DNA of 64,000 nt from Wolbachia endosymbiont (group B) of Parapoynx stratiotata (GCF_947250635.1 NZ_OX366335.1:1481409-1545408); one strand, 5' to 3'; shown: positions 1-9,697, numbered from the stretch's first letter. Translations and numbers: made by a program. The notes: generated by a model from the letters alone, not told the origin.

Positions 1-698
1 GCTGACCTTGCCCCAATAATTATCTGCGCACTTCCATTTGCTATATTAAGCCAATTATTTCGGCGAGCTTTGGGAGTAAGTCCTGAATGCCACTCAGCTA
101 TATTGCCAGATATCTGACTGTGAACACGATTTACTAATTGTGAAGTTAGGACAATTTCTGGCAGAAGGATCAGGACTTGTGCATCGTTTACGATTTCAAT
201 TAACCTTGCAATCACAGAGAGATAAACTTCCGTTTTTCCAGACCCGGTTTCACCGTCAAGCAAAGTCACTGAATACTCATTCAAATTACTTATTATCTTA
301 TCGCGAGCTGCTTGCTGCTCAGGGTTTAATTGGCAATCTATTTCACTTATTTCTTGCTTTTGCTTAGTGCAAACTAACTTATCTATTTGATTTACCTTTA
401 ACACTCCTCCCATTATCACTTTTGCAAGCATACCAATAGGTATTACATTATACTGCGCAACCCACTCTGCAAATTCGATCAGTTTTGGTCTGATGCTCGG
501 TAAATCGACCTTTTGTTCAATAAATTTTAATTCTCGATCGCTTTTGCTACTTTCTCTCCAAACTATTCCAATCAAACGCTTTCTGCCAAACGGCACCACT
601 ACGTAATCTCCAATTGAAACTTCAGTATCTTCCTCAACTACATATGAAAATAGCTGATCAATTGGAAGTGGCAGTAATACGTCAACTGTTTTTGTCAT
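1..698 (-). CDS. priA: Primosomal protein N' PriA (5' part, cut by window edge)
   Basis: Reading the minus strand from the ATG at 698 gives an open frame to the window edge, about 232 codons. It begins MTKTVDVLLPLPIDQLFSYV, which is the PriA N-terminal 3'-end-binding domain. Further in comes the helicase Walker A segment LLDGETGSGKTEVYL, then LLPEIVLTSQLVNR and a WHSGLTPKARRNNW stretch typical of PriA. PriA is the 3'-to-5' helicase that reloads the replisome at stalled forks. The zinc-binding and C-terminal helicase parts lie outside the window. The gene is divergent from the hypothetical gene starting at 782. Confidence 0.93.
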   Translation of the reverse strand, partial: MTKTVDVLLPLPIDQLFSYVVEEDTEVSIGDYVVVPFGRKRLIGIVWRESSKSDRELKFIEQKVDLPSIRPKLIEFAEWVAQYNVIPIGMLAKVIMGGVLKVNQIDKLVCTKQKQEISEIDCQLNPEQQAARDKIISNLNEYSVTLLDGETGSGKTEVYLSVIARLIEIVNDAQVLILLPEIVLTSQLVNRVHSQISGNIAEWHSGLTPKARRNNWLNIANGSAQIIIGARS

Positions 699-781
699 AA
701 GTTAGCGCTGTTTTTAGATACATAGAGAAGCCTTAATGCTTTTTTCATAGTACACAATTTATAATCATAAATACTGGAAAT

Positions 782-1765
782 GTGAGGAAATTCTGTATGT
801 TTAGCGATAAAATAGTCCTAGACTTTGAAATAGAAAAAGGTGACCGAATAGATCGGTGTTACTTCTCTACACGCATCAAACTTACAGATAAGAGCAAGAG
901 TTTTCTACGTGAAAAGCTCGGTAAACCTAACAATTTAGATGATTACTTTAATCTTAATCCTGAGAATTTTTATATTTATTACAACAAATATAGTGGTCAC
1001 TATGGTATAAATGAGCTATATATCAGAGATGATAATGGTAGATATTTAGCTACTAAACTTCCACTTGATCAGAGCGGATTTTCGATAGAGTTATCATTCG
1101 ACGAGGTGAATTATGGCTTTTATCCTCTGTATGCAATCTATAATCCCACTCAATATGACAAAAAGCAGGAAAAGAGCTTTGAAGATAATGGTGAATTGCA
1201 GCCGTTTGTGTCAAGTGTATTGGATTACTTTCTAAATGGCTTAACCATTCAAGATATGTTTTTGCAAATACAAAATGAGCTTGTTGAAAAAGAAACAAAA
1301 TTAGAAGAAGACAGAAGAAAAGCAGAGGAAGAATTAAATCAAAAGAATGAAAAGTTAAGAGAACTCATAGAAAATGATGAGATTAAAGTACTTAAAGTAA
1401 TAAAAGGCCATAGTATTGGGAATGGACATTCAGCAGCAATTTTACAGCTTAATGGTGATCTTGATGCAAGTAAGTACTACATAGCAGAGTATGAAGGCAA
1501 TGAATACTTACATTGCACGAGCTCTGGTTATGACATACTGCTTGACCAGAGCGATTTATTTTTTGTTCTGAATAGCAGCTCTTATCTTGAACTTGAAAGC
1601 GGTTTCTACTCAATACTTGCTGGCAACTATGCTAAATATCTCGATACTAAGAATCTGCTTTTTAGCGATGATCAACTATCTAAGCAGTTATGCAAAAACA
1701 AGGTAAAGGCTGAATCTACAGTTAACGCATTTTTCTCAAGACTTATTTATAGTGAAAATTTTTAA
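782..1765 (+). CDS. Hypothetical protein with central charged coiled coil
   Basis: I do not recognise this 327-residue protein. It starts with GTG at 782; an in-frame ATG at 797 is an alternative start. Residues about 165-200 are a highly charged Glu/Lys coiled coil (from NELVEKETKLEEDRRKAEEE onward). Before it lies a mixed, aromatic-rich segment and after it a compact alpha/beta segment. There is no signal peptide or membrane segment. It ends nine bases before the ATG of the large ankyrin/metalloprotease gene, so the two are probably co-transcribed. A chaperone or partner role is possible but is pure inference. Confidence 0.7.
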   Translation: MRKFCMFSDKIVLDFEIEKGDRIDRCYFSTRIKLTDKSKSFLREKLGKPNNLDDYFNLNPENFYIYYNKYSGHYGINELYIRDDNGRYLATKLPLDQSGFSIELSFDEVNYGFYPLYAIYNPTQYDKKQEKSFEDNGELQPFVSSVLDYFLNGLTIQDMFLQIQNELVEKETKLEEDRRKAEEELNQKNEKLRELIENDEIKVLKVIKGHSIGNGHSAAILQLNGDLDASKYYIAEYEGNEYLHCTSSGYDILLDQSDLFFVLNSSSYLELESGFYSILAGNYAKYLDTKNLLFSDDQLSKQLCKNKVKAESTVNAFFSRLIYSENF

Positions 1766-1774
1766 GAGGTGAAT

Positions 1775-4700
1775 ATGAAATTTAAAACAAATTCTGAATA
1801 TGATAAATCAAAAAATTTAGATTTAGATGCTAAAGACTCTGCAGGCTATGCTGCTCTACATAAAGCTGTTTTTAGTAGGCGTTTCGATGAGGTCAAACTG
1901 TTAATAGATAAAGGCGCTAGAGTGGACGTGGAAGATAAACATAAGCTCATTCCGCTTTTTTATGCTGTTATGAATAATGATGAGAAAATGATAAAATTTC
2001 TAGTCGAAATAGGTAATGCCGATGTTAACCTGGGTAAATATAATAATCCTCTTGGCATGGCTATTTCACTTGGACGTATGGAATTAGCAGAATATTTGAT
2101 AGACAAAGGTGCAGATATAAACCGACAAGACAGTATCGGCAGAACCTTTCTGCATAAAGCTGCTGAAGATGGAAATTTAGCTGCAGTGAAATTTTTAGTA
2201 GAAAAAGGTGCTAGGCTTGATGTTTTAGATAAATGGAATGATACTCCTCTTCATGTTGCTGCAAATGTAAAAGTCAATAAAGGTCATACAGAAGTAGTAG
2301 ATTATTTAATAAAAAACGGTGCAGATATAAATCTTACTCATAACTACACTCCGATACACCTAGCTATTACACGTGGAAATTTAGATATGGTGAAATGTCT
2401 GATAGATAATGGTGCTGATCTTTATATTAAAAGAGCATGCGATGGTACACCTCTTACTTATGCTAAACAGCAAGGGCAAGTGGAAATAGTAAATTACATG
2501 GATGGTGTAATGTCAAACCTTTCACGTAGCAAAACTGTATCCCTTGATAACACTAATATAAATATCAAGTATGACTTAGCTGCCAATAAGCTAGATACAA
2601 TAGAAAAAAGCATTAAAGATGCTGTACGAGACTTTAAGGGTGCTTTTAATACCTCTGACCATGATATAAGGATCAATACTTATGTATTCAACACTCAAAA
2701 TGAGTTTAAAGAGTACTTGAAAAAAGTTGGATTCGATTCTGGCGACGGTGTTAATGGCTACACAAGAATGATCGATCTAAATAAGGGAAATGCTGCTGAC
2801 GTTTATGTCTACCTAGATAGTAAAGGGAATTTAAATCAACATACGTTAGAGCACGAGATAGGGCATGCAATGCACTTTGCAAATCTTGGTCTAAGCTATA
2901 TCTTGCCAAAAGCAATGCACGAAGCTATTGCTAACTATGTTGCTGGTTTAGAAAATGGCAAACACATTAATGATCACGGAGATAAAGAAGCTTTAATTGC
3001 AATAAAAAATAAGAATCTTAAACTAGATGAGATATTACGTAATGATTATCAAGGAAATCACTACTATTCAGAAGCAGAGCAAGTAGTAAAGTTTCTTGAA
3101 AATAAACACCCGGACTTAATTGATAATTTACTAAAGAGCCTCTCCACTTATAAGAGATATCATGATAGGGATCAAGGTAAGAAATTAGTTGAGGATTTTT
3201 TGACTGAGCTAAAAGGTTATGATCGAGAATTTAAAAAATGGGTTAAGGCTGAGCTGAGTGGTGAACAACATATGGAATATAATGTTGTTGAATCTAACAG
3301 TGTTGAAAGTTCAACAAGCCAACAAAGTGCAGGCAAGGGTCTATATGGTTATAGCCCAGTACATAATGTAAGTGGTGATAAAACCAAGATAGAAAGTGTC
3401 AGTAGAGAAGATTCTATGCAACCTGCTAAAAAAGCGAGTGAAGACGAACAAGGAAAAGCTGTTACAATAAAAGTTATGAAGTATAATAAACAGCCTTTCT
3501 TAAAGGTGAATATTGATGACAATAATGTAGAAAACACTATAGGAAAAGTAAACGAGATAAATAAGGTAACAGGTGCGACTAGTTTACATTTTGCTGCTTC
3601 ATTGGGAGATTTAAGCAAAGTAGCAACGCTACTAAAACACAATTCATATATTGATACAAGAGACCATAATGGACAAACGCCACTACATTATGCCATTCAG
3701 TCAGGAAATACGGAAGTAGCAAAATATCTTATTGATCATGGAGCAAATCTTAATGTTCATGACAATTATTATCAGAAAACTAATACTAAATATGTGTATT
3801 ATAAGACACCTTTACACTATGCTATTGAGTCTGGAAATATAGAGATAGCTAAATACTTAATAGATCGTGGTGCAAATCCTAATATTCAAGATGCTTATTC
3901 CCAAACACCATTATACAGTGCTATTTATTCAGGTAATACAGAAATAGTGAAGTATCTATTAGATCATAACGCAGATCCTAATAGTAAAAGTTATTATACT
4001 TTTCCGTTACTTGCTGCTATTAAGCTAGGGAATGCGGAAATAGTTAAGAGTTTAATTGAGTATGGCGCAGATCTTGGTATCAAGAACACGTCAGCTCAAA
4101 CACTGCTGCACTATGCAATTGAGCTAAAACATACGGAAATTGCTAAATACTTAATAGATCGTGGTATAGATGTTGATACCCGTGATATTAGCTCTGGTAA
4201 ATCTCCACTACATTTTGCCATGCACATGAAAAATATGGAAGTAGTTAAATATCTCATAGAGCATAATGCGGATATTGATATTCAGGATAGCTACGGCTTA
4301 ACACCTTTGCATCTTGCTGTTGATCTTGGGAATAAGAAGATGATAGAGCAGTTAGTTGAAAAAGGTGCGAATATTAATGTTCAGGATAATGATGGTTGGA
4401 CACCTTTAGTTCATGCAGTGAGGCATGGAAAGTTAGATACAATAGAATATCTAATAAAAAACAAAGCTGACGTTGACGTTGTAGGCAAAGATGGCAGGAC
4501 ACTTGTTGAACATGCTGAGTTATGGGCAGAAGAGAAAGGACTAGCAAGAGATGTAATAGATAGCAAAGGCGATAATGATTCTTATTATCGTGAGCTTTCA
4601 AAAGAAGCTGCAACTTGGGAAAAAGCTGGAAAGGATATGCTTAGCTATCTCAAAAAAATTACTATGCAAGAAGAAGAATCTAACGATATAGACCAAATGC

Positions 4701-5122
4701 CAGCAGATCAACCTGTAATTGAAGAAAGGAGTAAAAGATCGATAAGAGGAGACGAAGAGAAGCAAGAGGAAACAATTGTTATAGATAATGTGAAAGAAGA
4801 ATCACAACATCCTTTAAAAATCAAAGTGGGTGAGGCTGTTGAAATAGGGAAATATAAGGTAGAACTGCAAGTTACGTATGATGATGTAAGAAATTTTTAT
4901 GACACTATACGTGGTAAATATCATGATGGTAGTGGATACAATTATGAGCAAGTAATGGTTTTGTACAATGAAATTGTTAGGCCAGCATCACAGCATCATG
5001 ATGAACCATTTACTCTTGCTGAGTCCTATATTGCAGATGGGCATCTATTTATTAAAAATCAAGATTTTGGAATTTTGAATGATTTTAATGAGATGTTCTA
5101 TAAAAGTGATGAGTTTATGTAA
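1775..5122 (+). CDS. Ankyrin-repeat protein with embedded HEIGH zinc-metalloprotease domain
   Basis: The protein is about 1,115 residues. I place the start at the ATG at 1775 because AGAGGT lies just upstream; an in-frame GTG at 1769 is the alternative. Residues about 20-250 are ankyrin repeats (TPLHVAA, TPIHLAI and similar). Residues about 290-520 form a different domain holding H360-E-I-G-H364 and a second glutamate in HEAIANYVAG (E383). This gluzincin pattern resembles M9 collagenase-like proteases. A linker full of polar residues follows, then a second ankyrin block at about 600-920 and an acidic, Lys-rich C-terminal region. Ankyrin proteins of Wolbachia are often proposed host-interacting factors. 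Proteolytic activity is predicted only from the motif. Confidence 0.85.
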   Translation: MKFKTNSEYDKSKNLDLDAKDSAGYAALHKAVFSRRFDEVKLLIDKGARVDVEDKHKLIPLFYAVMNNDEKMIKFLVEIGNADVNLGKYNNPLGMAISLGRMELAEYLIDKGADINRQDSIGRTFLHKAAEDGNLAAVKFLVEKGARLDVLDKWNDTPLHVAANVKVNKGHTEVVDYLIKNGADINLTHNYTPIHLAITRGNLDMVKCLIDNGADLYIKRACDGTPLTYAKQQGQVEIVNYMDGVMSNLSRSKTVSLDNTNINIKYDLAANKLDTIEKSIKDAVRDFKGAFNTSDHDIRINTYVFNTQNEFKEYLKKVGFDSGDGVNGYTRMIDLNKGNAADVYVYLDSKGNLNQHTLEHEIGHAMHFANLGLSYILPKAMHEAIANYVAGLENGKHINDHGDKEALIAIKNKNLKLDEILRNDYQGNHYYSEAEQVVKFLENKHPDLIDNLLKSLSTYKRYHDRDQGKKLVEDFLTELKGYDREFKKWVKAELSGEQHMEYNVVESNSVESSTSQQSAGKGLYGYSPVHNVSGDKTKIESVSREDSMQPAKKASEDEQGKAVTIKVMKYNKQPFLKVNIDDNNVENTIGKVNEINKVTGATSLHFAASLGDLSKVATLLKHNSYIDTRDHNGQTPLHYAIQSGNTEVAKYLIDHGANLNVHDNYYQKTNTKYVYYKTPLHYAIESGNIEIAKYLIDRGANPNIQDAYSQTPLYSAIYSGNTEIVKYLLDHNADPNSKSYYTFPLLAAIKLGNAEIVKSLIEYGADLGIKNTSAQTLLHYAIELKHTEIAKYLIDRGIDVDTRDISSGKSPLHFAMHMKNMEVVKYLIEHNADIDIQDSYGLTPLHLAVDLGNKKMIEQLVEKGANINVQDNDGWTPLVHAVRHGKLDTIEYLIKNKADVDVVGKDGRTLVEHAELWAEEKGLARDVIDSKGDNDSYYRELSKEAATWEKAGKDMLSYLKKITMQEEESNDIDQMPADQPVIEERSKRSIRGDEEKQEETIVIDNVKEESQHPLKIKVGEAVEIGKYKVELQVTYDDVRNFYDTIRGKYHDGSGYNYEQVMVLYNEIVRPASQHHDEPFTLAESYIADGHLFIKNQDFGILNDFNEMFYKSDEFM

Positions 5123-5170
5123 TGTAAAAGGTGGATGAGAATTAATTGATATAAGGAATTAGATCTTTCA

Positions 5171-5238
5171 CTGTCATCCCAGTGTTTCTTTCCCCTGCCA
5201 TTCCTGCGTTTCCTTCTCCTGTCATCCCAGTCTGGGAT
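5171..5238. repeat. Short intergenic palindromic repeats (tcatcccag type)
   Basis: Pyrimidine-rich repeats with several 'gtcatcccag' and 'tgccattcc' blocks lie between the ankyrin gene and IS copy A. The same family recurs near 9.2, 16.75, 29.6, 34.5 and 58.9-59.3 kb. IS copy A begins directly after a 'ctgggat' half of this repeat. Confidence 0.7.
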
Positions 5239-6200
5239 GGCTTTGTTGCATCGCTCAAGTGAAAAGAACTGGAAGTTACTGACAAAATTCATTATAAAAC
5301 AGCCATTTAACTGTTGAAGAAAAAATATGCCACAGAAAATGAAAGTCAGTAACCAAAACGAATATAACAAATTCCTTGAAAAAAGGGGGAATATTTTTCG
5401 TTACATCGATGAAGCTATCGAAAATTGGTATGAAAATAGTCCAAAAATGCAGGGCGGCAACTATATTTATAGTGATAAGGATATCTGCAACAAATAGGAA
5501 GAGATTTGCAGCTATTCACAAGCATCAAAAAAAACTTAATATTAAGATAAATGATTGCAGAAAATAATATAGAAGATATCGAAATTGCTATAGACAGTAC
5601 AGGAATTAGTATATACAACAACACACAGCAAGGAAAATAGCACTGACAGAGTGGCTATGAGCAAACGAGAAAATTGCACGTAATGTTGAATATAAACAAC
5701 AAAAAAGCCATAGCTGTAAAATACAGTAACGGTGTCTACTCTGATCACTTGTGATTTGCTAAAAGAAGTTGATTTTCAGCATGCCATAAAAGCACTATAT
5801 GCAGATAGAGCATGTGATAGGCACAAGTTTTATAAGTTGTGTAACGAATATGATATAAAGACAAAAATTCCACCAATAAACAATGCGGCAGAACATCCAG
5901 AAATAGATTATATGTCTGACAGGAATGCTGCTATTAGGTTAATAAAATTATACGGTGAAGATGGCATGAAAGAATGGAAAAAGAAGTAAATTATGGGAAA
6001 AGATCTTATATTGAAGGGTTTTTCTCAAGATTAAAGCAAATATTCGGATTTAGTTTTAGGAATAAATCTGAGATAAATCGAGAAAAAGAACTAAATGCTA
6101 TTTGCTTAATAAATTCGCTGATATTGGTATGGCTAAATTTGAGATAGTTACATGAATTTACCATAAATCACCATCTCATAAAGTGTGATGCAACAAAGCC
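5239..6200 (+). mobile_element. IS5-type insertion sequence, copy A (decayed)
   Basis: A 962-bp element is bounded by inverted ends: GGCTTTGTTGCATC at the left and its complement GATGCAACAAAGCC at the right. It carries a broken transposase on the plus strand. Compared with copy E (29757-30783) it lacks about 65 bp in the middle but is otherwise nearly identical. The protein looks like the IS903-type branch of the IS5 family. The nine bases on either side do not match, so no target duplication survives. Confidence 0.85.
5327..6155 (+). pseudogene. IS5-family transposase relic (copy A)
   Basis: The reading starts MPQKMKVSNQNEYNKFLEKR at 5327 and continues through WYENSPKMQGGNYIYSDK. It then hits the internal deletion at about 5480 and a series of frame changes. 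Later pieces are recognisable: the segment at 5732-5989 with IKALYADRACDRHKFYK, and the C-terminal KFEIVT ending at 6155. The 65-bp deletion removes the FRIGLRQTVGF segment. It cannot make an active DDE transposase. Confidence 0.85.
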
Positions 6201-6755
6201 AATCGGGAGTCGCAATAGTAAAAGTGAAAGAAATCTTCAAAGTAGAACTATCCCCCAAAGCTGCACATGGACATAGAATATCCTTTATCAGGGATAGACG
6301 TAAACATTGAAGATCTTCCCCTAGAGCTGGATATAGATATAAAGTCATTTATACCATTCCCTATATTTGAGAAAAATATCACATGCCAAGAACCTTGTCA
6401 AAATTATATAATCTATCTCTAGAGCAGGTTATTGAGAATGTCAATCCACATAAAAGAGCCAGGTATTCCTAACACCACTAAACTCACAAATTCATTTGCT
6501 AGAGTTTATAAGTTCTTGTTTATAATAATTTTATTATATCGTAAAACCATCTATATCGGCCTATTTAAACAGTATTTTACTTTCCTTAAGGATTTTTTAA
6601 AGATCACCTATTGAATTCTATGATATTATTTTTTGTGAGATTGTTATACACGTTATAGCAAGGAAGGCAGAGAGATTTGTTAAGTAGTTTTTGCATCTAT
6701 ATGAGCTACTTGAATAATGGTTACAATATAATTGTACAGCATGAGCTGAGTTCGC
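6201..6755. other. Non-coding stretch with possible coding relics
   Basis: No intact gene is visible. Plus-strand pieces in different frames read like eroded protein: about 6208-6310 gives VKEIFKVELSPKAAHGHRIS, about 6309-6426 gives NIEDLPLELDIDIKSFIPFP, and 6383-6472 encodes a 29-residue peptide, LSKLYNLSLEQVIENVNPHK plus short ends. These suggest a frameshifted gene remnant beside IS copy A. I cannot name the parent gene. From 6480 to 6755 the sequence is AT-rich with nothing recognisable. Confidence 0.3.
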
Positions 6756-8186
6756 TTAGCCCTTATCTACATATTCAGTTCCACCAACAGTTATTGCATC
6801 GACCTTGAGTGTTGGCTGACCAACTCCAACAGGCACATTTTGTCCGTCTTTTGAGCACGTACCAACACCAGGATCTAACTTTAGATCATTACCAATCATT
6901 GATACTTTTTTTAGCACTGTTGGCCCATCACCAATTAGCGTTGCTCCTTTGACTGGTTGTGTAATTTTACCATTTTTTATTAGGTAAGCTTCCGAAGATG
7001 AGAAAACAAATTTTCCTGATGTTATATCAACTTGTCCACCACCAAAATTTACTGCATATAGGCCTCTCTTTACACTGGATATTATTTCTTCTGGTGTATA
7101 TTTTCCTGGCAACATATAGGTGTTTGTCATGCGTGGCATGGTAACTTCTTTGTAACTTTCTCTTCTACCATTACCAGTTGGGCTTACACCCATGAGTTTA
7201 GCGTTCATATGATCTTGCATATATCCTTTTAGAATTCCATCTTCTATAAGCACATTATAGCCAGGTAAAGTACCCTCATCGTCTATGCTAATAGAACCAC
7301 GCAAATTAGGTAGAGTTCCATCATCAATTACAGTAATGTTACTAGCTGCCACTTGTTTACCCATAGAATTTGAAAATGCCGAGATTCCTTTACGGTTAAA
7401 ATCACCTTCAAGTCCATGACCTACAGCTTCATGCAATAATATTCCTGGCCAACCTGAACCTAAAACAACTGTCATCTCTCCAGCCGGAGCTGGAATTGCC
7501 TCAAGATTTACTAGCGCTTGCTCTAACGCTTGGTTTGCAACTTCTTTCCACTTCTTCTCAGAAACAAACTTACTATAAGCGTCTCTTCCACCATGCCCTG
7601 CAGAACCTTTCTCCGCTCGGCCATTTTTCTCTACGATGACTAGTACATTAAAACGTACTAAAGGTCTGATGTCGCTTAACCTGTGATCATCTTTTATTAT
7701 TTGTATAACTTGCCATTCTCCACTTAGAATTATTTTTACTTGCTTCACGTAGTTATTCTTGGACCTTACATACTCATTAACCTCATTGAGTAGTTTAATC
7801 TTTGAGTTCAGATCCATTTCATTTATGGGGTTAATCTTTGAATACAGCTCTCTTGTTCCCTCATTTAAGTTTATTGAATTTGTTTTGTTTAAAGATACTG
7901 AACTTTTCACTATAGAAGCAGCGTTACTAATTTCCTTTTCGCTAATTTCAGAAGAGCAAACAAAAGACGTACTATCCTCACAAAAGGACCTTAACCCAAA
8001 TCCCCTTCTGATATTCAAATCCATGTGTTTCAATATGTTATCATCAAAAACCAGGGACTCTGATTGGCAAAATTCTAAAAATAATTCACCACCATCACTA
8101 TCGCTCAAAGCGTTGTTGACTATTTTATATACATTATTAATATTAACATTGTTTTGAGCAAAAAATATTTGATCTAGATTTGGCAT
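6756..8186 (-). CDS. tldD: Metalloprotease TldD
   Basis: A 476-residue TldD/PmbA-family protease. The diagnostic zinc motif HEAVGH is at residues 252-257 within LGSGWPGILLHEAVGHGLEG. Downstream is the usual run of family motifs (TVIDDGTLPNLRGS, DDEGT, GGGQVDITSGKFVFSS). TldD pairs with TldE/PmbA to degrade small unfolded peptides in the cytoplasm; the partner gene is not in this window. Length is normal. It is transcribed away from tRNA-Leu. Confidence 0.95.
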   Translation of the reverse strand: MPNLDQIFFAQNNVNINNVYKIVNNALSDSDGGELFLEFCQSESLVFDDNILKHMDLNIRRGFGLRSFCEDSTSFVCSSEISEKEISNAASIVKSSVSLNKTNSINLNEGTRELYSKINPINEMDLNSKIKLLNEVNEYVRSKNNYVKQVKIILSGEWQVIQIIKDDHRLSDIRPLVRFNVLVIVEKNGRAEKGSAGHGGRDAYSKFVSEKKWKEVANQALEQALVNLEAIPAPAGEMTVVLGSGWPGILLHEAVGHGLEGDFNRKGISAFSNSMGKQVAASNITVIDDGTLPNLRGSISIDDEGTLPGYNVLIEDGILKGYMQDHMNAKLMGVSPTGNGRRESYKEVTMPRMTNTYMLPGKYTPEEIISSVKRGLYAVNFGGGQVDITSGKFVFSSSEAYLIKNGKITQPVKGATLIGDGPTVLKKVSMIGNDLKLDPGVGTCSKDGQNVPVGVGQPTLKVDAITVGGTEYVDKG

Positions 8187-8248
8187 TACCTTTGAGCTAA
8201 AAATTGTTTAAGTATATTATTTAATTTTAACATAGTAAATCACAAAAA

Positions 8249-8333
8249 GCCCGGGTGGCGGAATTGGTAGACGCGCTAGCTTCAGGTGCTAGTAACTTTT
8301 TAAGTTGTGGAAGTTCAAGTCTTCTCTCGGGCA
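8249..8333 (+). tRNA. tRNA-Leu (anticodon CAG)
   Basis: An 85-nt class II tRNA. The acceptor stem GCCCGGG pairs with CTCGGGC using one G-T pair. The anticodon stem CTAGC/GCTAG encloses loop TTCAGGT, giving anticodon CAG. A long variable arm (taactttttaagttg) and the T-arm with TTCAAGT follow. CCA is not encoded. Confidence 0.95.
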
Positions 8334-8392
8334 CTCTATATTGATTTTTGAGTCAATTAATGCTATGATATAATGTATTTACTACTAAGTTT

Positions 8393-8893
8393 ATGAGTTA
8401 TGAAGAAAAAAAGCTTGTTTACAGAAAGAAAATAAGAACTTATTCAAAACGCTTGGTTACTGCACTATCTATTGCTTCTTTGATGGGGTATACAGCAGCA
8501 TTAGACCTAAATATTTCTTCCTTAAGCTTGTACTGTACTATTGTCAGCACTATGCTAAGTGCACTTTCGCTTGCTTTAAATATATGGTCATTAACTGATC
8601 ATTTTAGGCAGTGTGGCCTTAATAAGCAACTCGATACCTCTTGGCAAGATAAATTAATGAAGATCTGCCTCGACATTACATCTAACGTTTCATTTTTAAT
8701 AGGAGGAATTACATCTATATTACCTCTTGAATTTCCTATTATCCCCTTTATTTCCGTTGCTTTTTTTATTCTAGGCTGTACCTTTATGGCAACCAATTTC
8801 GTTTGTACTATGATTAGTCAGCCGCAAATAGATGAAAGTAATAATCTCAAATCTAGTAGTCATTTGAACGATCAATCCACGATAGCTGTCTAA
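8393..8893 (+). CDS. Small multi-spanning membrane protein, unknown function
   Basis: The 166-residue protein begins MSYEEKKLVYRKKIRTYSKR, a basic N-terminus. Four hydrophobic segments follow at about residues 22-37, 42-65, 92-112 and 116-138, and the C-terminal tail is polar. No family motif is recognised. It stands alone between tRNA-Leu and a long repeat-rich spacer. Inner-membrane location is inferred from hydropathy. Confidence 0.65.
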   Translation: MSYEEKKLVYRKKIRTYSKRLVTALSIASLMGYTAALDLNISSLSLYCTIVSTMLSALSLALNIWSLTDHFRQCGLNKQLDTSWQDKLMKICLDITSNVSFLIGGITSILPLEFPIIPFISVAFFILGCTFMATNFVCTMISQPQIDESNNLKSSSHLNDQSTIAV

Positions 8894-8924
8894 TTATCAC
8901 ATGTTAATAAATTAGCTTATTTAA

Positions 8925-9156
8925 CTTGACAAATTACGCCATCCCCCTTACTATAAAAGTAAGAGTATTTATCCTTGTTTTTAATCTCCGCGGATTTAAT
9001 AACAAAATTCAGTAAAAAACTCAGATATTTATTGGCAAATTACATAAAAATTATAGCGGCTTTTTTTATTTTTTCTACATTCAGCCAAATCGCGCTTGTT
9101 AGCACATTATTACAACACCAATTTACATTATAAAACTCGCTACTAAAGGATTTTTT
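8925..9156 (+). repeat. Dispersed ~230-bp non-coding repeat, copy 1
   Basis: This segment has an inverted counterpart at 30811-31030. Shared blocks in order are AAGAGTATTTATCCTT, CAGTAAAAAACTCA.ATATTTATTGGCAAATTACA, AAAATTATAGCGGCT, TTCAGCCAAA.CGCGCTT, and TTAGCACATTATTACAAC.CCAATTTACATTA (split here by dots at differences). The copies differ by substitutions and short indels. There is no open reading frame, so the conserved unit is probably an RNA, a regulatory sequence or a MITE-like element. Confidence 0.7.
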
Positions 9157-9211
9157 TACCTTTTTTTCTACTCAGTAAATTTCTTAATATTTGTGGCTAA
9201 AGTAATTTTAG

Positions 9212-9330
9212 AGAGCCAGCGTGTGACGCTGGTTCCTGGATCCCAGTGTCGGAGCACTGGGATGACAACAAAGGGCTACTTGAATGATACCCATATTCCA
9301 GCATTTGATGCTGAAATCCAGAAATTTTTA
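9212..9330. repeat. Intergenic palindromic repeats
   Basis: Two adjacent palindromic units: 'agccagcgtgtgacgctgg' with 'ggatcccagtg...cactgggat' (about 9215-9265), and a 'ccagcatttgatgctg' hairpin (about 9298-9316). These belong to the same family as the other 'cactgggat' repeats in the window. The remainder of 9157-9630 holds nothing coding. Confidence 0.6.
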
Positions 9331-9631
9331 CTATAAACAAGCATATTGAGCACAAAATTATGCTAAAACACAACGTTTTTTGAGATTACGGAAAGCCAGT
9401 GTAAGCCACTTGGATGACATCAAAGAGAGGGTACTGGGATTACACAAAAAGGGCTACTTAAATGACAAGATAGATAGAACTGGCATGAATTGGATTTGAG
9501 TAACTCAAATGACCAATGAAAACTGTAACCCTAAACATTGAAGCACTATTATGCACTAAATGATAACTTTCATACACTTGTCATGGTAGTCGTGAAAGAA
9601 ATAATTCATACAATAAGCATGAATGAAAGAA

Positions 9632-9660
9632 TTGACATGATTTGGAAATTTATATATTAT
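9632..9660 (+). promoter_or_regulatory. Sigma70-type promoter of the J-domain gene
   Basis: TTGACA at 9632-9637, a 17-bp spacer, then TATTAT at 9655-9660. The expected start is near 9667, about 30 nt before the ATG at 9698, which has a good ribosome site (GAGGTGGAG). Confidence 0.65.
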
Positions 9661-9697
9661 AAAGTATTAATAGTTAGTTAATTTATGAGGTGGAGAC

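Noticed and set aside
5376..5748. Small open frames on both strands inside IS copies A and E
   Set aside because: They are by-products of the decayed transposase and repeat identically in the other copy.
6432..6614. 60-residue open frame after IS copy A
   Set aside because: Low-complexity AT-rich sequence without a ribosome site; no recognisable motif.
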